Positions 7,488 through 15,256 of a DNA stretch of 18,744 nt are shown in pieces. Under the pieces are notes generated by a model. It was not told the DNA's origin, did no database searches, and was given only the letters and a program-made list of their open reading frames with translations. The position numbers and the translations under genes are program-made. Source of the DNA: an uncultured Collinsella sp. (lineage in GTDB: Bacteria; Actinomycetota; Coriobacteriia; Coriobacteriales; Coriobacteriaceae). The stretch is taken from assembly GCA_902478825.1 (NCBI GenBank), contig CABSMK010000015.1, forward strand, positions 1 through 18,744, read 5' to 3'. Numbering within the stretch: the stretch's first letter is position 1; each line of letters begins with the position of its first letter.

Positions 7488-9557
7488 ATGTCTTCCCAGT
7501 TGACGGTTATTATCGCCGGTATCGTGCTGGTTGTGGCCATCGTGGTCGCGCTGGTCGTCATGCGTCGCGGCGATTCCCGTTTTACCTACGATACGCAGCA
7601 TGGAACGGCCCCGCGCGCCACCGAGGGCGAGGGCAATACCGCGGCGACCGCCTTTAAGGGCCGTTTTTCCATCCTCACCACGGGTGTGGGCGCGATGTTT
7701 GCGGCGCTTGCCGTCAAGCTGTGGGGCATGCAGATGGTCTCGTCGGACTATTACGAGAAGCAGGCCAATAGTAATCAGACTCGCACCGTTACAACACCCG
7801 CTGTGCGCGGTCGCATCCTCGACCGCAATGGCGTGGCGCTTGTCCAGAACCGTCCCTCACTGGCTGTCGTGGCCTACCGCGACCTTGCCGAGGATGAGGT
7901 TCTGGTTCGCCATCTTGCCAACGTGCTTGGAATGCCTTACGTGGCGGTCCTTCGCAATATTCAGGACAATACAGAGGGCGCCCAGAGCCTGCATACCATC
8001 GCGACGGACGTCCGTCGCTCCACGGTTGCCTATATTCAGGAGCATGCCGGCGAGTTCCCGGGCGTCAAGATTGCCGAGCGTACCGAGCGCCAGTATCCAT
8101 ATGGCGAGACGGCATGTCATATCTTGGGCTATACCGGCACCATTACCTCCGAGCAGCTCGAGGCCCAGAATAAGAAAACCTCTGGCGATGATGATGCTTC
8201 TGCTGGCAAGATTACGTACCAGTCGGGCGATATCGTGGGCCAGGCGGGCGTTGAGAGCTACTACGAAAACCTGCTGCAGGGTATTCGTGGCGAGCAGACC
8301 GTCAAGGTCGATGCTTCGGGCAATGTGACCGGTCAGGCCGGCGCCGTGCCCGCGAAGGCCGGCTCCGACATTAAGCTCACGCTCGACCTTAAGATCCAAC
8401 AGGCCTGTGAGACGGCGCTGGCGAGCGCTATCGAGCTTGCCAAGACCACTGGCTACAGCAATGCCGGCAACGGCGCTGTGGTATGTCTCGATCCCAACAA
8501 TGGCGAGATCCTGGGCATGGCGAGCCAGCCCAAGTTCGATCCGTCCGTCTTTATCGGCGGCGTCTCAAATGACGTGTGGACCGAGCTCAATGATGACAAG
8601 GGTTCGCACCCGCTGCTCAACCGCGCCATTAGCGGACAGTATATGTCGGCTTCGACCATCAAGCCGCTCTCGGCACTGGCCGGTCTTGAGTTTGGAACCT
8701 ACACGTCGGGGCAGACGACCAACTGCACGGGCTATTGGACGGGTCTGGGCAAGTCGTGGGGCAAGTACTGCTGGCTGACGTCTGGCCACGGCACTATGAC
8801 GCTGCAGTCGGGTATCGCCAACTCGTGCGACCCCGTCTTCTACGACATGGGCAAGGCGTTCTTTTATGACGAGCAACATCCCGAGGGCCTGCAGGAGGTC
8901 TTTCGTCGCTGGGGTCTAGGCAAGACCTGCGGTATCGATCTGCCGAGTGAGGGCGCGGGCCGTATTCCCGATGCCGAGTGGAAAGAGTCGTACTTCACCG
9001 ACGCATCTGCCGAGGACCGCAAGTGGAATGCCGGCGATATGACCAACATTGCCATCGGTCAGGGCGACATCCTGGTGACGCCCCTGCAGATGGCGTGCGC
9101 CTATATGGGTCTTGCCAACGGCGGCAAACAGTACGTGCCTCATGTGTTTTTGTCTGCCGTGTCGCGCGATGGCGACGGCGATGCCTATAAGTACAACGGA
9201 AAGGGCAAGAAGAAGCGCCTGGAGGCCAAGATCAACAGCGATTCGGATTTGGCTCTTGTTCGCAACGGCATGCACGACGTGATTTACACGGCATCGACGT
9301 CCCTGGCGGCTCACTTTGGCACCCTGACGCCGCAGGTATACGGCAAGTCGGGCACGGGCGAGAAAAGTGGCGAGGATGAATACGCGTGGTTCTGCGCCTA
9401 TGCACCGGCCGATGACCCCAAGTATGTCATCGCTACCGTCCTGGAGCAGGGCGGCGGTGGCTCAGATACCGCGATGCATGTCGTGCGCGACGTGCTCGGC
9501 GTGATTTATGGCGAGCCCGATACCTCTTCGGCCTCGGGCGATTCTTCGGTTCGATAG
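7488..9557 (+). CDS. mrdA: Penicillin-binding protein 2, elongasome transpeptidase
   Basis: A 689-residue class B penicillin-binding protein that cross-links peptidoglycan outside the membrane, paired with RodA. The dimerisation/pedestal region begins with RTVTTPAVRGRILDRNG (99-115). The transpeptidase motifs are S389-T-I-K392 (SxxK, nucleophile Ser389), S446-C-D448 (SxN position, with Asp as in other PBP2s) and K620-S-G-T623 (KTG position). Oddly there are two hydrophobic segments before the pedestal: residues 5-25, and about 61-80 following a polar loop. Most PBP2s have one. GGGGAGG (7474-7480) overlaps the mreD stop and sits 7 nt before ATG 7488. Next gene is rodA, 9 nt away. Confidence 0.95.
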   Translation: MSSQLTVIIAGIVLVVAIVVALVVMRRGDSRFTYDTQHGTAPRATEGEGNTAATAFKGRFSILTTGVGAMFAALAVKLWGMQMVSSDYYEKQANSNQTRTVTTPAVRGRILDRNGVALVQNRPSLAVVAYRDLAEDEVLVRHLANVLGMPYVAVLRNIQDNTEGAQSLHTIATDVRRSTVAYIQEHAGEFPGVKIAERTERQYPYGETACHILGYTGTITSEQLEAQNKKTSGDDDASAGKITYQSGDIVGQAGVESYYENLLQGIRGEQTVKVDASGNVTGQAGAVPAKAGSDIKLTLDLKIQQACETALASAIELAKTTGYSNAGNGAVVCLDPNNGEILGMASQPKFDPSVFIGGVSNDVWTELNDDKGSHPLLNRAISGQYMSASTIKPLSALAGLEFGTYTSGQTTNCTGYWTGLGKSWGKYCWLTSGHGTMTLQSGIANSCDPVFYDMGKAFFYDEQHPEGLQEVFRRWGLGKTCGIDLPSEGAGRIPDAEWKESYFTDASAEDRKWNAGDMTNIAIGQGDILVTPLQMACAYMGLANGGKQYVPHVFLSAVSRDGDGDAYKYNGKGKKKRLEAKINSDSDLALVRNGMHDVIYTASTSLAAHFGTLTPQVYGKSGTGEKSGEDEYAWFCAYAPADDPKYVIATVLEQGGGGSDTAMHVVRDVLGVIYGEPDTSSASGDSSVR

Positions 9558-9566
9558 GAGGTTGCG

Positions 9567-10793
9567 ATGGATTTTTCTCCGGCGGATCTGTTCCGTTCAA
9601 CCAAGACCGGCTCTCGCAACAGCCTGGACCGTGTCAACAAGCAACTTTCGGCCTCGCGCGGCACGTTTCGCCAAAAGGTGCATATCGGTGTGCTCGTGGC
9701 TACTGTGGCCCTCGTCGCCTACGGTGCCATCATTATCTGGTCGGCTTCGCAGTTTAAGGCCGACGCTTCGTTCTCACGCCATCTGCTGGGAATTGGAATC
9801 GGTACGGTGCTGGCGGTGCTGGTCTGGCGTACCGACCTGCGCGGTATTTCCAATTTCTCGACGGCGTTGCTCGTCATCGACCTGATCGTGATCCTCTCGC
9901 CCAAGATTCCGGGTCTGTCCTATACAGGCGGTCTGGGCATGACGGGCTGGATCAAGATTCCCGGTATCGGCTTGACATTCCAGCCGGTTGAGCTTGCCAA
10001 GCTCATCACCATCTTCTTTATTGCTACGCTTGGCTCGCAATATAACGGTCGCATCGATACCGTTCGCGACTACGTCAAGCTCTGCGGCATGCTGTCCATT
10101 CCGTTTTTGGCCGTCGTTGCCATGGGCGACCTGGGCTCGGGCCTGGTCGTGCTTGTTTCGGGCGCCATCGTCATCTGCATGAGCGGTGCACGCCGCGAAT
10201 GGGTGCTGTCGACTCTGGCCCTGCTCGTGGGCTTGGTGGCCCTCGTTCTGGCGCTCGATTCGGTCTTTGATTCGTTGCTCGGCCACGATGTGCTCATCAA
10301 GCAGTATCAGATGAACCGTCTGACGGTCTTTATCGACCCTGATAATGCCGATTCGGATGATGCCTACAACCTGCAGCAGTCGCTTATCGCCGTTGGCTCG
10401 GGCGGCTTCTTTGGTAAGGGCCTGGGGCATGCGACGCAGTCGGCCGGCGGCTTTCTGCCTGAGTTCCACACCGACTTCGTCTTCGCCTTCCTGTCCGAGA
10501 CCTTTGGCTTTTGCGGTTCCTTTTTGCTCCTGTGCCTCTACGTGCTGCTGATCTTTTCGACGATTCGCGTCGCCTTTAAGTGTGAGTCCCTGTTTTTGCG
10601 TCTTTCGTGTGTCGGCATCGTTGGCATGTGGGCATTCCAGACTTTCGAAAACATCGGCATGTGCATCGGCATGATGCCGATTACCGGTATTCCGTTACCG
10701 TTTATTAGCTTCGGTTCGTCTTCGATGATGATTCAGCTGCTGACGGTGGGTATCGTACAATCCATATGGCGGCATCGTTCGGGCGCCGCGTAA
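9567..10793 (+). CDS. rodA: Peptidoglycan glycosyltransferase RodA (SEDS family)
   Basis: A 408-residue multi-pass SEDS protein that polymerises lipid II into glycan strands. Recognisable family blocks: GWIKIPGIGLTFQPVELAKL (127-146, with the conserved Trp128 and Lys145), RLTVFIDPDN (251-260), QSLIAVGSGGFFGKGLGHAT (271-290), LPEFHTDFVFAFLSETFGF (297-315, whose TDF Asp303 matches the aspartate reported essential in RodA/FtsW) and the C-terminal NIGMCIGMMPITGIPLPFIS block. A polar N-terminal tail of about 35 residues precedes the first helix. RodA rather than FtsW is called because it adjoins mreBCD and PBP2. TAGGAGG (9555-9561) contains the mrdA stop and serves the ATG at 9567, which suggests translational coupling. 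Confidence 0.95.
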   Translation: MDFSPADLFRSTKTGSRNSLDRVNKQLSASRGTFRQKVHIGVLVATVALVAYGAIIIWSASQFKADASFSRHLLGIGIGTVLAVLVWRTDLRGISNFSTALLVIDLIVILSPKIPGLSYTGGLGMTGWIKIPGIGLTFQPVELAKLITIFFIATLGSQYNGRIDTVRDYVKLCGMLSIPFLAVVAMGDLGSGLVVLVSGAIVICMSGARREWVLSTLALLVGLVALVLALDSVFDSLLGHDVLIKQYQMNRLTVFIDPDNADSDDAYNLQQSLIAVGSGGFFGKGLGHATQSAGGFLPEFHTDFVFAFLSETFGFCGSFLLLCLYVLLIFSTIRVAFKCESLFLRLSCVGIVGMWAFQTFENIGMCIGMMPITGIPLPFISFGSSSMMIQLLTVGIVQSIWRHRSGAA

Positions 10794-10811
10794 CCGCTGG
10801 AGGGGTTTGCT

Positions 10812-11741
10812 ATGAAAATTCCCGTAGATAAGCTGACCCGCGCTTTTAAGATGGGCGCGTCCGTTAAGAAGGATTCCGATACGCCGGTGCGCGTCTCGGT
10901 CTATCTGGATTCGTCCGCCTCGCGCTTTCTGGCCGAGACGGTGCGTGACGCCTTTGTGCCGCAGACGACCTCGGGCATTGTGCGCGTCGAGCGTCTGGGG
11001 GAGGAGCGAATTGCTCCAAAGACCGATACCGATGTGGTGCTGGTGCTCTCGTGTGGTTCCGACCACTTGGAGAGTGCCGTGCAGGAGCTCGTGATCGCCG
11101 GCGCGCCCGTGTGCGTGCTTGCCGAGTCTGCTGTGGAGGTGCCGTTTATCGAGGAGTCCACGCCCATGCTCGGCATGGTAGCGGCAACCGATAAGACGTA
11201 TCTGCTCGAGACGCTTGCCCGCTGGATTCTCGATCGCACCGACAAGGAAACGGCTTTTGCGGCGAACTTTGCCTTCATGCGCATCGCGGCGGCCAACCGT
11301 ATCATCACCTCGTGCGCGCTCACCAATATGGCGACCGGTGCGCTGGCGTTTTTGCCGGGCGCCGATTATCCCGTTATGGCGCTGGCGCAGGTGGGCATGC
11401 TCTTTGAGCTCGCTGCCGTCTTTGGACGCGGCATTAAGCCCGAGCGCGGCTACGAGGTCGCGGGCGTGCTTGCCGGCGGTTTTGTTATCCGCGCGGTCAC
11501 CCGCGCACTCGTCAAGCAGACGCCGCATATTGGGTTTGCCGTCAAGGCGCTCACTGCCGCCGCGGGCACCTATGGCATGGGCCGTGCGCTCGTTTCGCTC
11601 TACGAGCGCGATGTCGACTACAGCCGTGCCAACGAGGTGGTCACTGCCACGTTCTCCCGCGTTCGCGATCTGGTGACCACGGTCGCGGGCGCTACCCGTC
11701 CTATGGCGTCCTATCAGGACGCATCAGATCTCGCTGCTTAG
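10812..11741 (+). CDS. DUF697-family protein with P-loop-free N-terminal domain
   Basis: A 309-residue protein of unknown function. Residues about 150-270 resemble DUF697 (YcjF-like, found attached to or beside GTPases): a hydrophobic helical block with CALTNMATGALAFLPGADYP (168-187), then QVGMLFELAAVFG. Residues about 25-125 alternate strands and helices (VRVSVYLDS, DVVLVLSCGSD, APVCVLAES), like an alpha/beta nucleotide-binding fold, but no GxxxxGK[ST] P-loop, DxxG or NKxD motif is present. It could be a degenerate GTPase domain or another Rossmann-like domain. TGGAGGGG (10798-10805) supports ATG 10812. It sits 18 nt after rodA and 10 nt before the radical SAM gene, inside the cell-wall operon. 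The family match is from memory of sequence style. Confidence 0.75.
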   Translation: MKIPVDKLTRAFKMGASVKKDSDTPVRVSVYLDSSASRFLAETVRDAFVPQTTSGIVRVERLGEERIAPKTDTDVVLVLSCGSDHLESAVQELVIAGAPVCVLAESAVEVPFIEESTPMLGMVAATDKTYLLETLARWILDRTDKETAFAANFAFMRIAAANRIITSCALTNMATGALAFLPGADYPVMALAQVGMLFELAAVFGRGIKPERGYEVAGVLAGGFVIRAVTRALVKQTPHIGFAVKALTAAAGTYGMGRALVSLYERDVDYSRANEVVTATFSRVRDLVTTVAGATRPMASYQDASDLAA

Positions 11742-11751
11742 GGGTTTTCCG

Positions 11752-13629
11752 TTGCGCGTTGCATACCAAGATTGTTTTCATTTAATTGAGCCGCTGCTCG
11801 CCAAGGTCGAGAAGCCGAGCCGCTATATCGATCACGAGTGGGGCACGCTTTCCAAGGCCGATGCCGACTACCGTTGCTGCCTGATCTACCCGGATGTGTA
11901 CGAGGTTGGTCTGCCCAACCAGGGCATCGCCATCCTCTACAACATCCTTAACCAGGCCGAAGGCATCTCCTGCGAGCGTGGCTATGTGCCGTGGCCCGAT
12001 ATGGGTGACGCCATGCGCGAGGCGGGCATTCCGCTGCTCTCGCTCGAGGGTGCAGCGCCGGTCGCTTCGTTTGATATCGTCGGTCTGCATGTGCCGCACG
12101 AGATGGCGGTGACGAACTTCCTCGAGGCACTCGACCTCGCTAGCATTCCACTGTTGGCGGCCGACCGAGGCGAAGACGACCCCATCATCATCGCCGGCGG
12201 CCCCTCGGTGTACAACCCCGAGCCGTACGCGGCCTTCTTCGATGCCATCCTCATCGGTGAGGGCGAGGAATCGCTGCTCGAGACCTGCCAGCTGCATCGC
12301 CGCCTGCGTGACGAAGGGGTCCCGCGCGCGCAGATTGTTGAGCAGCTTGCATCCATTGCCGGCAACTACGTGCCGTCGCTCTATGAGGTTCGTCACGACG
12401 AGCCCTGCTCGCCGCATGGCTACACCGTGCCGCGTGAAGGCAAGGATGCGCCGACCGTGGTCTACAAGCGCGTCGTTGAGGATTTCGGCGCCACGAATCC
12501 GCTGTCGCAGTCGTGCGTGCCCTATGCGCAGCTGGTTCACGACCGCCTGTCTATCGAGATCCTGCGCGGCTGCGCCCGCGGCTGTCGTTTTTGTCAGGCC
12601 GGCATGACGTATCGCCCAGTGCGCGAGCGCTCGGCCGACCAGATCGTCTCGTCGGTGATTCAGGGTCTGGAAAAGACTGGCTATGACGAGGTGTCGCTGA
12701 CCTCGCTCTCCACGACCGACCACTCCTGCATTCGCGACGTGCTCGGCAGGCTCAACCGTCGCCTGGAGGATACGGGTATTCGCGTGTCTATTCCGTCGCA
12801 GCGCCTGGATTCGTTTGGCGTGGATATGGCCGAGTCGGTTGCCGGCGAAAAGAAGGGCGGCCTGACGTTCGCGCCCGAGGCCGGCAGCCAGCGCATGCGC
12901 GACATCATTAACAAAAACGTGACCGAGGAGGACCTGGACCGTGCGGCCAAGGCGGCCTTCGAGGCCGGCTGGAACCGCATGAAGCTCTACTTTATGATGG
13001 GCCTTCCCGGCGAGCGCGACGAGGACATCGTGGCCATCGCCAATCTGGCCGATCACGTGCTGGAGCTCGGTCGTTCCGTGGTGCCCAAGGCTCGTCGCGG
13101 CTCGATCTCGGTGTCCATCTCGGTTTCGGTCTTTATCCCCAAGGCTGCCACGCCGTTCCAGTGGTGCCCGCAGCTCGACTACGACGACGTCAAGCGTCGC
13201 CAGAAGCTGCTTATCACGAGCGTTCGCAACCGTGCCGTCCGCGTTCATTACCACGATGCCGAGACCTCGCTCATCGAGGCCGCACTGTCCCGCGCCGGTC
13301 GTGACATGACGCCCGTCATCATCGACGCTTGGCGCTCGGGCTCTCGCTTTGACGCCTGGGTAGAGCATTTCTCGCTCGATAACTGGAAGGAGGCTGCTGC
13401 CAAAAACGGCATCGACCTCAATGAACTCGTGCACCTGCCCTACGAGTTGGACTGGCGCCTGCCGTGGGAGCACGTGAGCCCCGGCTGCACACGCGGCTTT
13501 CTCGAGCGCGAGTACCGTCGCTCGCTCGAGGGCGTCACGACTCCCGACTGCACCCGCACGTCGTGCACCGGCTGCGGGATCTGCCCCACGCTCCACGCCA
13601 AGAATGTATTGATGGGTGATCGCGCATGA
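11752..13629 (+). CDS. B12-binding-domain/radical SAM protein, TIGR03960 type
   Basis: A 625-residue radical SAM enzyme of unknown substrate. The N-terminal part (VEKPSRYIDHEWG at about 19-31, then a cobalamin-binding-like Rossmann region with IIIAGGPSVYNPEPYAAFFD) lacks the DxHxxG cobalt-ligand motif. The [4Fe-4S] motif is C274-x3-C278-x2-C281 in GCARGCRFCQAG. The barrel continues with SLTSLSTTDHS and LTFAPEAGSQRMR. Near the C-terminus are four more cysteines, C600, C605, C608 and C611 (Cx4Cx2Cx2C), that could hold a second cluster or a metal. TTG at 11752 is the likely start, with TAGGGGT (11739-11745) upstream. The last bases overlap the DUF2344 gene (ATGA), as expected: the two are often adjacent or fused in bacteria. 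Confidence 0.92.
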   Translation: MRVAYQDCFHLIEPLLAKVEKPSRYIDHEWGTLSKADADYRCCLIYPDVYEVGLPNQGIAILYNILNQAEGISCERGYVPWPDMGDAMREAGIPLLSLEGAAPVASFDIVGLHVPHEMAVTNFLEALDLASIPLLAADRGEDDPIIIAGGPSVYNPEPYAAFFDAILIGEGEESLLETCQLHRRLRDEGVPRAQIVEQLASIAGNYVPSLYEVRHDEPCSPHGYTVPREGKDAPTVVYKRVVEDFGATNPLSQSCVPYAQLVHDRLSIEILRGCARGCRFCQAGMTYRPVRERSADQIVSSVIQGLEKTGYDEVSLTSLSTTDHSCIRDVLGRLNRRLEDTGIRVSIPSQRLDSFGVDMAESVAGEKKGGLTFAPEAGSQRMRDIINKNVTEEDLDRAAKAAFEAGWNRMKLYFMMGLPGERDEDIVAIANLADHVLELGRSVVPKARRGSISVSISVSVFIPKAATPFQWCPQLDYDDVKRRQKLLITSVRNRAVRVHYHDAETSLIEAALSRAGRDMTPVIIDAWRSGSRFDAWVEHFSLDNWKEAAAKNGIDLNELVHLPYELDWRLPWEHVSPGCTRGFLEREYRRSLEGVTTPDCTRTSCTGCGICPTLHAKNVLMGDRA

Positions 13630-14438
13630 GTGAGCGCCTGACCGACAACCCCTCGCTCTTTAGGCTTCGTGTTCGCTATGGCAAGTGCGATCGCCTTAAG
13701 TACCTGGGCCATCTCGAAGTGATCCATACCATTGAGCGCATCGTGCGCCGTGCGGGACTTCCCTATGCCGTCACGCAGGGCTTCTCTCCGCACATGCGCG
13801 TGGGCTTCTCTTCGGCGCTACCGGTGGGTACGTCGTCGACATGTGAGTGGTATGACCTGTTTATGACCGAGTTCGTGGCGCTCGACGAGGCGTTTGGGCG
13901 CCTGGCTGCGGCGTCTCCGGCCGATCTGGCGCCCATCGAGGCGGCGTACATCGACGTGCGCACGCCGGCGTTGACGGCGCAGCTCACGCGCCTGTCGTAT
14001 CGCATCGACCTGCATCTGGACCCCGAGGCGCCCGTAAGCGCCGACGAGGTGCATCGTGCGATCGACACGCTGCGCGCGGGCCATGGCATCGACTACGCGC
14101 GCGGAAAAAAGAGCAAGCGCTTGGATTTGGATCACACGCTCGTGGGCTATGAGCTCACGGCGGGGGAGCGCCCGGATCATTTGGTGCTCATGCTCGACAC
14201 CCATGCTGACAACGAGGGCTCCATGCGTCCGGAAATTTTGCTTTCCGCTGCTGATGTTTTGTTGCAGGGCTTGACCCCGGGCGTGGATGCACCTATTGTT
14301 TCCACCGGAATGCAAGACCTCGTGACCATCTGCTCCTACGATGTCGAGCGTCAGAATCAAGCATGCGAGGACGACGAGGGCCGACTCGTCAGCCCCATAC
14401 CTGTGCGAACTTGTGGATTTGCTCCACATACTCGTTGA
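13626..14438 (+). CDS. TIGR03936/DUF2344 radical SAM-associated protein
   Basis: A 270-residue partner of the upstream radical SAM protein, with start ATG overlapping that gene's TGA by 4 nt, a sign of translational coupling. Family features: RVRYGKCDRLKYLGHLEVIH (15-34), then the REKP-like PYAVTQGFSPHMRVGFSSAL region, followed by a less conserved C-terminal half. There are no cysteine clusters or membrane segments, so it should be soluble. The biochemical role is unknown. The stop codon TGA (14436-14438) lies inside the -35 element of the rplU promoter. In many genomes this pair sits between an RNase E/G gene and rplU; no RNase gene is present here. Confidence 0.9.
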   Translation: MSERLTDNPSLFRLRVRYGKCDRLKYLGHLEVIHTIERIVRRAGLPYAVTQGFSPHMRVGFSSALPVGTSSTCEWYDLFMTEFVALDEAFGRLAAASPADLAPIEAAYIDVRTPALTAQLTRLSYRIDLHLDPEAPVSADEVHRAIDTLRAGHGIDYARGKKSKRLDLDHTLVGYELTAGERPDHLVLMLDTHADNEGSMRPEILLSAADVLLQGLTPGVDAPIVSTGMQDLVTICSYDVERQNQACEDDEGRLVSPIPVRTCGFAPHTR

Positions 14439-14463
14439 CGGGGGTATTTTCGCCTGCTACTAT
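14435..14463 (+). promoter_or_regulatory. Strong sigma70-type promoter of rplU-rpmA
   Basis: TTGACG (14435-14440), a 17-nt spacer and TACTAT (14458-14463), preceded by TGC (14455-14457) as an extended -10. Start near 14470 gives a leader of about 36 nt. The -35 overlaps the stop codon of the DUF2344 gene. Confidence 0.8.
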
Positions 14464-14505
14464 ATTCGGCTGTTGCACTAACTGATGCATGAAGGGCAAG
14501 TAAAC

Positions 14506-14880
14506 ATGTACGCAATCGTTAACACGGGCGGCAAGCAGTACAAGGTCGCCACCGACGATGTCATCACCGTCGAGAAGATCGAGGGCAATGAGGGCGACAA
14601 GGTCACCCTGCCGGTTATCTTCCTCAACGATGGTAAGAAGATCGTCACCGATCCCGACAAGCTGGCCAAGGCCAAGGTTACCGCTCAGATCGTTGAGCAG
14701 TTCAAGGGCGAGAAGCAGCTGGTCTTCAAGTTCCACAAGCGTAAGCGCTATCGTCGTCTGAAGGGTCACCGTCAGCAGCTCACCAAGCTGAAGATCGTGA
14801 AGGTCCAGGCTACGTCCCGCGCCAAGAAGGCTGTCAAGGCAGAGGCCGAGGCTGTTGCCGAGGCTCCCGTCGCCGAGTAG
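14506..14880 (+). CDS. rplU: 50S ribosomal protein L21
   Basis: A 124-residue L21, a 23S-rRNA-binding protein of the large subunit. The classic start MYAIVNTGGKQYKV is at residues 1-14, and the rRNA-binding stretch FKFHKRKRYRRLKGHRQQLT is present. After the core (about 102 residues) there is an Ala/Glu/Lys-rich tail of about 20 residues, common in actinobacterial L21. The ATG at 14506 is chosen because L21 proteins begin MYAIV and GAAGGGC (14491-14497) sits at an acceptable distance. An upstream in-frame ATG at 14485 would add seven atypical residues and has no ribosome site. It opens the ribosomal operon behind the promoter at 14435. Confidence 0.98.
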   Translation: MYAIVNTGGKQYKVATDDVITVEKIEGNEGDKVTLPVIFLNDGKKIVTDPDKLAKAKVTAQIVEQFKGEKQLVFKFHKRKRYRRLKGHRQQLTKLKIVKVQATSRAKKAVKAEAEAVAEAPVAE

Positions 14881-14913
14881 ATTACACTCGTAACGAAAGA
14901 GTAGGTATACACA

Positions 14914-15171
14914 ATGGCACACAAAAAAGGACTCGGTTCCTCCCGTAATGGCCGTGACTCCCGCGGTCAGCGCCTTGGCACGAAGCGCTATGCCGGCCAG
15001 ACGGTAACCACGGGCACGATTCTCGTCCGTCAGCACGGCACGCACATCCACCCGGGTGAGAACGTTGGCCGTGGCAAGGACGACACGCTGTTCGCGCTGG
15101 TCGACGGTACCGTTGAGTTCCACAAGGGTATCAAGCACAGGGTCAGCGTACGCCCGCTCGCGAACGCGTAA
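14914..15171 (+). CDS. rpmA: 50S ribosomal protein L27
   Basis: An 85-residue L27, whose N-terminus reaches the peptidyl-transferase centre. The sequence begins directly with AHKKGLGSSRNGRDS, so the Firmicutes-type leader that is removed by the Prp protease is absent; correspondingly no prp gene lies between rplU and rpmA. GTILVRQHGTHIHPGENVGR (34-53) is the family block. AAGAGTAGG upstream acts as ribosome site. It lies 33 nt after rplU and is followed by a rho-independent terminator. Confidence 0.98.
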   Translation: MAHKKGLGSSRNGRDSRGQRLGTKRYAGQTVTTGTILVRQHGTHIHPGENVGRGKDDTLFALVDGTVEFHKGIKHRVSVRPLANA

Positions 15172-15197
15172 TTCACCCTTCATAGAGCACATATGTG

Positions 15198-15240
15198 GGA
15201 GGCACTTGAGTTTTAGGATTCAAGGGTCTCCTTCTTTTTT
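15198..15240 (+). terminator. Rho-independent terminator after rpmA
   Basis: Left arm 15198-15210 and right arm 15219-15231 form a stem of 12 pairs, two of them G-U, with one A-G mismatch and an 8-nt loop. TTCTTTTTT follows at 15232-15240. The obg ribosome site (AGGAGG, 15243-15248) starts two bases later, so obg must be reached by read-through or by a start I cannot see. The palindrome CACATATGTG (15188-15197) lies just before it. Confidence 0.8.
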
Positions 15241-15256
15241 GTAGGAGGCGATTCTG

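Noticed and set aside
11782..13596. Open frame of 604 codons on the minus strand opposite the radical SAM gene
   Set aside because: Shadow of a clear conserved gene; same GC-bias effect, and no ribosome site or domain noticed.
14412..14428. Small hairpin TGTGGA-TTTGC-TCCACA at the end of the DUF2344 gene as a terminator
   Set aside because: Only 6 bp, no T run after it, and the rplU promoter begins 7 nt downstream.
14464..14505. rplU leader as an autoregulatory ribosomal-protein leader RNA
   Set aside because: The predicted leader is only about 36 nt and shows no stable fold by eye.
15172..15197. A separate obg promoter upstream of the terminator
   Set aside because: No acceptable -10/-35 pair was found, and a start here would still have to pass the terminator.
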